Both the position numbers and the translations under genes were made by a program. 64,000 nucleotides of DNA from Stratiolaelaps scimitus (taxonomy: Eukaryota; Arthropoda; Arachnida; Mesostigmata; Laelapidae), in NCBI GenBank assembly GCA_019614645.1, contig JABWDB010000018.1, positions 1,364,001 to 1,428,000 of the forward strand. The letters run 5' to 3'. Below, one piece after another: positions 61,730 through 64,000 of this stretch (positions within the stretch are counted from its first letter, which is position 1; each line of letters begins with the position of its first letter). The notes beneath the pieces are model-generated. The model had not been told where the DNA came from and made no database searches. It was given only the letters and a program-made list of their open reading frames with translations.

Positions 61730-62146
61730 CCCTCATCGGCGCAAGGCCTGGACCCGTGGAGCGCTCTGTTGAGCACTCTCCCCTCACCGGTGGCTCCTGC
61801 CGCACCAGCGTCGTCGCCGCCGTCATCTCCGGCCCGGAGCAACTCGCAGGGAGGCGCATCGCCCGCGCCTATCTGGCGACCCGGCGTCACCGAATCACCA
61901 CCACCGCCACCGGCGCCACCACGCTCGTCGAGTCCGGCTGAGCGGCCGGCAAAACGGCTCAAAAAGGACGGCGACTCCGTCAACAACAACGCCGGTGGTG
62001 GTGGTGGGACAAACTCGAGCACGGCCGCGGGCGGTGGCGGCTCAACGTCGTGTATCAGCGCGACGAATTCGGTGTCAAACGCCGCGACGGCAGGAGCCAT
62101 CATGCCGAGCAAGGAGAGCTGCTCCAACAACAATGTCACGAAGTGA
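61730..62146 (+). CDS. svp: Putative svp C-terminal extension, in frame after the TGA (readthrough or alternative splicing)
   Basis: Starting directly after TGA 61,727-61,729 and in the same frame, 138 codons run to TGA 62,144-62,146. The product begins PSSAQGLDPWSALLSTLPSP, continues Pro/Ser/Ala-rich (SPPPPPAPPRSSSPAE), carries the basic motif PAKRLKKD (61,946-61,969), then turns Asn/Gly/Ser-rich (VNNNAGGGGG, GGGGSTSCIS) and ends ESCSNNNVTK. Repeated residues use mixed synonymous codons (Pro runs mix CCA and CCG), as expected for coding rather than simple-repeat DNA. Other frames give Arg-rich or unremarkable peptides, although the local GC content keeps some of them open too. UGA-C is a favoured readthrough context in arthropods. 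An in-frame acceptor at 61,808 offers a splicing route that avoids the stop. The tail would sit after the AF-2 helix. That it is coding is inferred; no protein evidence is visible here. Confidence 0.55.
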   Translation, partial: PSSAQGLDPWSALLSTLPSPVAPAAPASSPPSSPARSNSQGGASPAPIWRPGVTESPPPPPAPPRSSSPAERPAKRLKKDGDSVNNNAGGGGGTNSSTAAGGGGSTSCISATNSVSNAATAGAIMPSKESCSNNNVTK

Positions 62147-62880
62147 GCCGTGTCTACGAAAACGACGAACGCATCGATTGCATCATTCATTGATCACTGA
62201 CCACGTTACGATGTGACCGTTGTTCATCATTGATTGAGAGATAGAAAAAAATTGCGGCAGCGACCGACGGAAGGAAGCGCTGAAGAGGAGAGAATTGGAC
62301 AAAACGGAACGTCGTAATCGGACAACAACCAAGGTCATGATCATGAACACAGGATATCCCCCCCCAACCAATACAATGGATCCCACACAATCGACAGAAT
62401 CGATACACTGAAAAAAACCAAACACGTTCATCAATGAAGCAAATCGTATTGTTACGACACGGCTCATCTCCAGCCCCAGATCGCCTCGGGAGCCTGCGCG
62501 GACTCTAGCATCAATCCTGCCCCAGTCAAGCACACAACATCCAACATGTAAATGTTTAGCGAATGGTGCTCGGATTCGAAAAATCAAACCCAAACTAGTC
62601 CCGTCGGAGCTGCGTTGCATCTGTCTCTGGTAGATATAGAATATACGTAGAAAAAATAACCAGAATAAACAAAGAGAACAACCAGCCAGATGTTAGTCGC
62701 ATTGAGGGGAGCGTGGGGTGTGGGTTTTGCTAAAGGAAAATCACAGTAAATAAACGCCGCCGCCGCCGTCATCCTTGGTGTTGTGCGAGACGACGGTTCG
62801 ATTAATGAGATCCAACCCGACACCCCCGCAAGCCTCTACGCCGTCAGCAGAATAACGCACTCCGACGCTAATAAATACAT
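62147..62880 (+). other. svp: svp 3' UTR with candidate poly(A) signals
   Basis: This non-coding stretch follows the second in-frame stop. AATAAA hexamers occur at 62,664-62,669, 62,749-62,754 and 62,870-62,875; any of them could set the transcript end. If the TGA at 61,727 is the main stop, the 3' UTR starts at 61,730 instead. No conserved structure is recognised. Confidence 0.5.
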
Positions 62881-63114
62881 AATCACGAGAATAATTCGCC
62901 AGTGCCCGCGCGGCCCCCATTGAAGGCCACCGAACGCTGACTGTAGCCCGGCCGAAGACCACAACGTTGATGATTTGGTGGCTCGATCAGAGCCACTCAG
63001 CATGAACAAAGATTATTACAGAACAGAGAAAGAGAGAAAGAGAGAACGCGTATTACGATGATAAAGATGAGGACCGAAGGAGAGATATGAGAGATTAAGA
63101 CGATATTGAGATAA

Positions 63115-63186
63115 TAATAATAACAATAATAATAATGATGATGATGATGATAATAATAATAGAAATATTAATAATATTAATAATAG
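63115..63186. repeat. (AAT)n(GAT)n mixed triplet block
   Basis: AAT-type triplets flank a short GAT run downstream of svp. Confidence 0.85.
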
Positions 63187-63693
63187 AGATTGTCGATTGA
63201 AGTGTGCTCTATCCGTGTGTGTGTGTGTATGTTTGATCATTCAGCTTCCTTTTATTCAAGCAACAAGTCGTCTGTCATACAACTGGCCGTGAAACCATGG
63301 AAGCACCGTGATATCTAATCTCGAGTATTAGCAACCAGTTTTTTGTAACATTCTCATCGTGGCTCACGACGTCACAGTTCGGTCAGCGGACGCGTCCCAT
63401 GGTGAAATGTAAACATGAGCATAACAGAGCGAAACAGAGAGAGAGAGAGAGTATGAGAGAGAGAGGTCAGGGAAGAGACGACATGTTGAAGATGAATTGA
63501 ATGACAGACGAGGTCGAAGCAGACGATGAGAACAGACGAAACAGCGCGAGAGAGAGAGAGACTAAAAAACTATAGTGCTTCAGATCAGATCGGATGGTGG
63601 AGAGATATGTCGAGGAGAGATAACGCCTGTTCCGAGGTGGGCGAAACTGATGAAATGAAGAAGATGATGATGATGATGAGGAGGCGTCATTGT

Positions 63694-63777
63694 GTACAGT
63701 GCAATAAAACGAACATGGTACGCCTCGGGGCCAGCGGCCTCGACGAGGAGTCCACGCCGAGCGTGGTCTCCAAGTGA
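63694..63777 (+). CDS. Short GC3-biased open patch ending in TGA, possible terminal exon
   Basis: The last 19 sense codons (MVRLGASGLDEESTPSVVSK from ATG 63,715) have G or C in the third position in all but one, with lower GC at positions 1 and 2, as in coding DNA of GC-rich genes. A possible acceptor, TGTACAG, precedes it but has no pyrimidine tract. No homology is recognised, and an AATAAA lies inside at 63,703-63,708. Confidence 0.12.
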   Translation, partial: VQCNKTNMVRLGASGLDEESTPSVVSK

Positions 63778-64000
63778 CGGCGGTGCCCCGGCGGCGGCTC
63801 AAACAGCTGACGCACGAGAGAGAGGTCAGGATAAGGGCACACGAGGTACCGACAACGAAGTCAAACGCCTTCGACGTTCTCCTCGGTTCACAGAGGCGGA
63901 GAGAAGGTTTGCTGTCGCGCGCGAAGTCCCATCCTGGCCTAGCCACGTGCCAAAATGAGGGTGGCCCATATCGAGAGGGACCCGTGCACGCTAGAGAGAG

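Larger units (their letters stand above)
62881..64000. other. Downstream of svp; no clear gene
   Basis: Contains mixed triplet repeats, (GT)n at 63,215-63,229, several GA repeats (63,436-63,464, 63,547-63,561) and the short GC3-biased patch ending at 63,777. No recognisable domain. Confidence 0.5.

Overview
This is eukaryotic nuclear DNA, most likely from an arthropod. The window reads as the 3' end of one large, intron-rich gene. Two short spliced exons near the right end encode the C-terminal half of the ligand-binding domain of a COUP-TF nuclear receptor (seven-up, svp, NR2F). The tail read GNSFNW resembles the arthropod protein. The setting is typical of a metazoan intron: dozens of perfect (TA)n, (CA)n, (GA)n and triplet tracts, tRNA-derived SINEs and one mariner transposon. 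A mite or tick is possible, but the sequence does not settle the taxon.

Layout. From 1 to about 60,941 I recognise no conserved protein-coding exon, apart from the transposase inside a mariner at 17,532-18,810. The svp DNA-binding domain and the first half of its ligand-binding domain are not here. They must lie left of position 1, so the stretch before 60,942 is best read as the 3' part of a svp intron of at least 60 kb, unless it contains alternative first exons. Within it lie the mariner (intact-looking 350-residue transposase, perfect 23-bp inverted ends, TA duplication); a 315-bp tRNA-headed, poly(A)-tailed SINE with a 16-bp target duplication (12,109-12,423); copies of a second SINE family at 33,319-33,466 and 60,481-60,630; a tail-only relative at 55,773-55,847; and a tRNA-like segment at 44,637-44,720. 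A few open segments with good splice donors could be unrecognised exons. The best is 51,990-52,215, whose phase fits the svp exon at 60,942 exactly.

Right end. svp exon 60,942-61,178, a 513-bp intron, and the last exon at 61,692 end at TGA 61,727-61,729. In the same frame the sequence stays open for 138 more codons to TGA 62,144-62,146. That stretch has protein-like composition (Pro/Ser-rich, a basic PAKRLKKD motif, then Asn/Gly/Ser/Ala-rich). It is either a stop-codon readthrough extension (the stop context is TGA-C) or an alternatively spliced C-terminus reached through an in-frame acceptor at 61,808. The rest of the right end is 3' UTR or downstream DNA with several AATAAA signals.

The many long open frames elsewhere mostly cross microsatellites or GC-rich low-complexity DNA and are not reported as genes.
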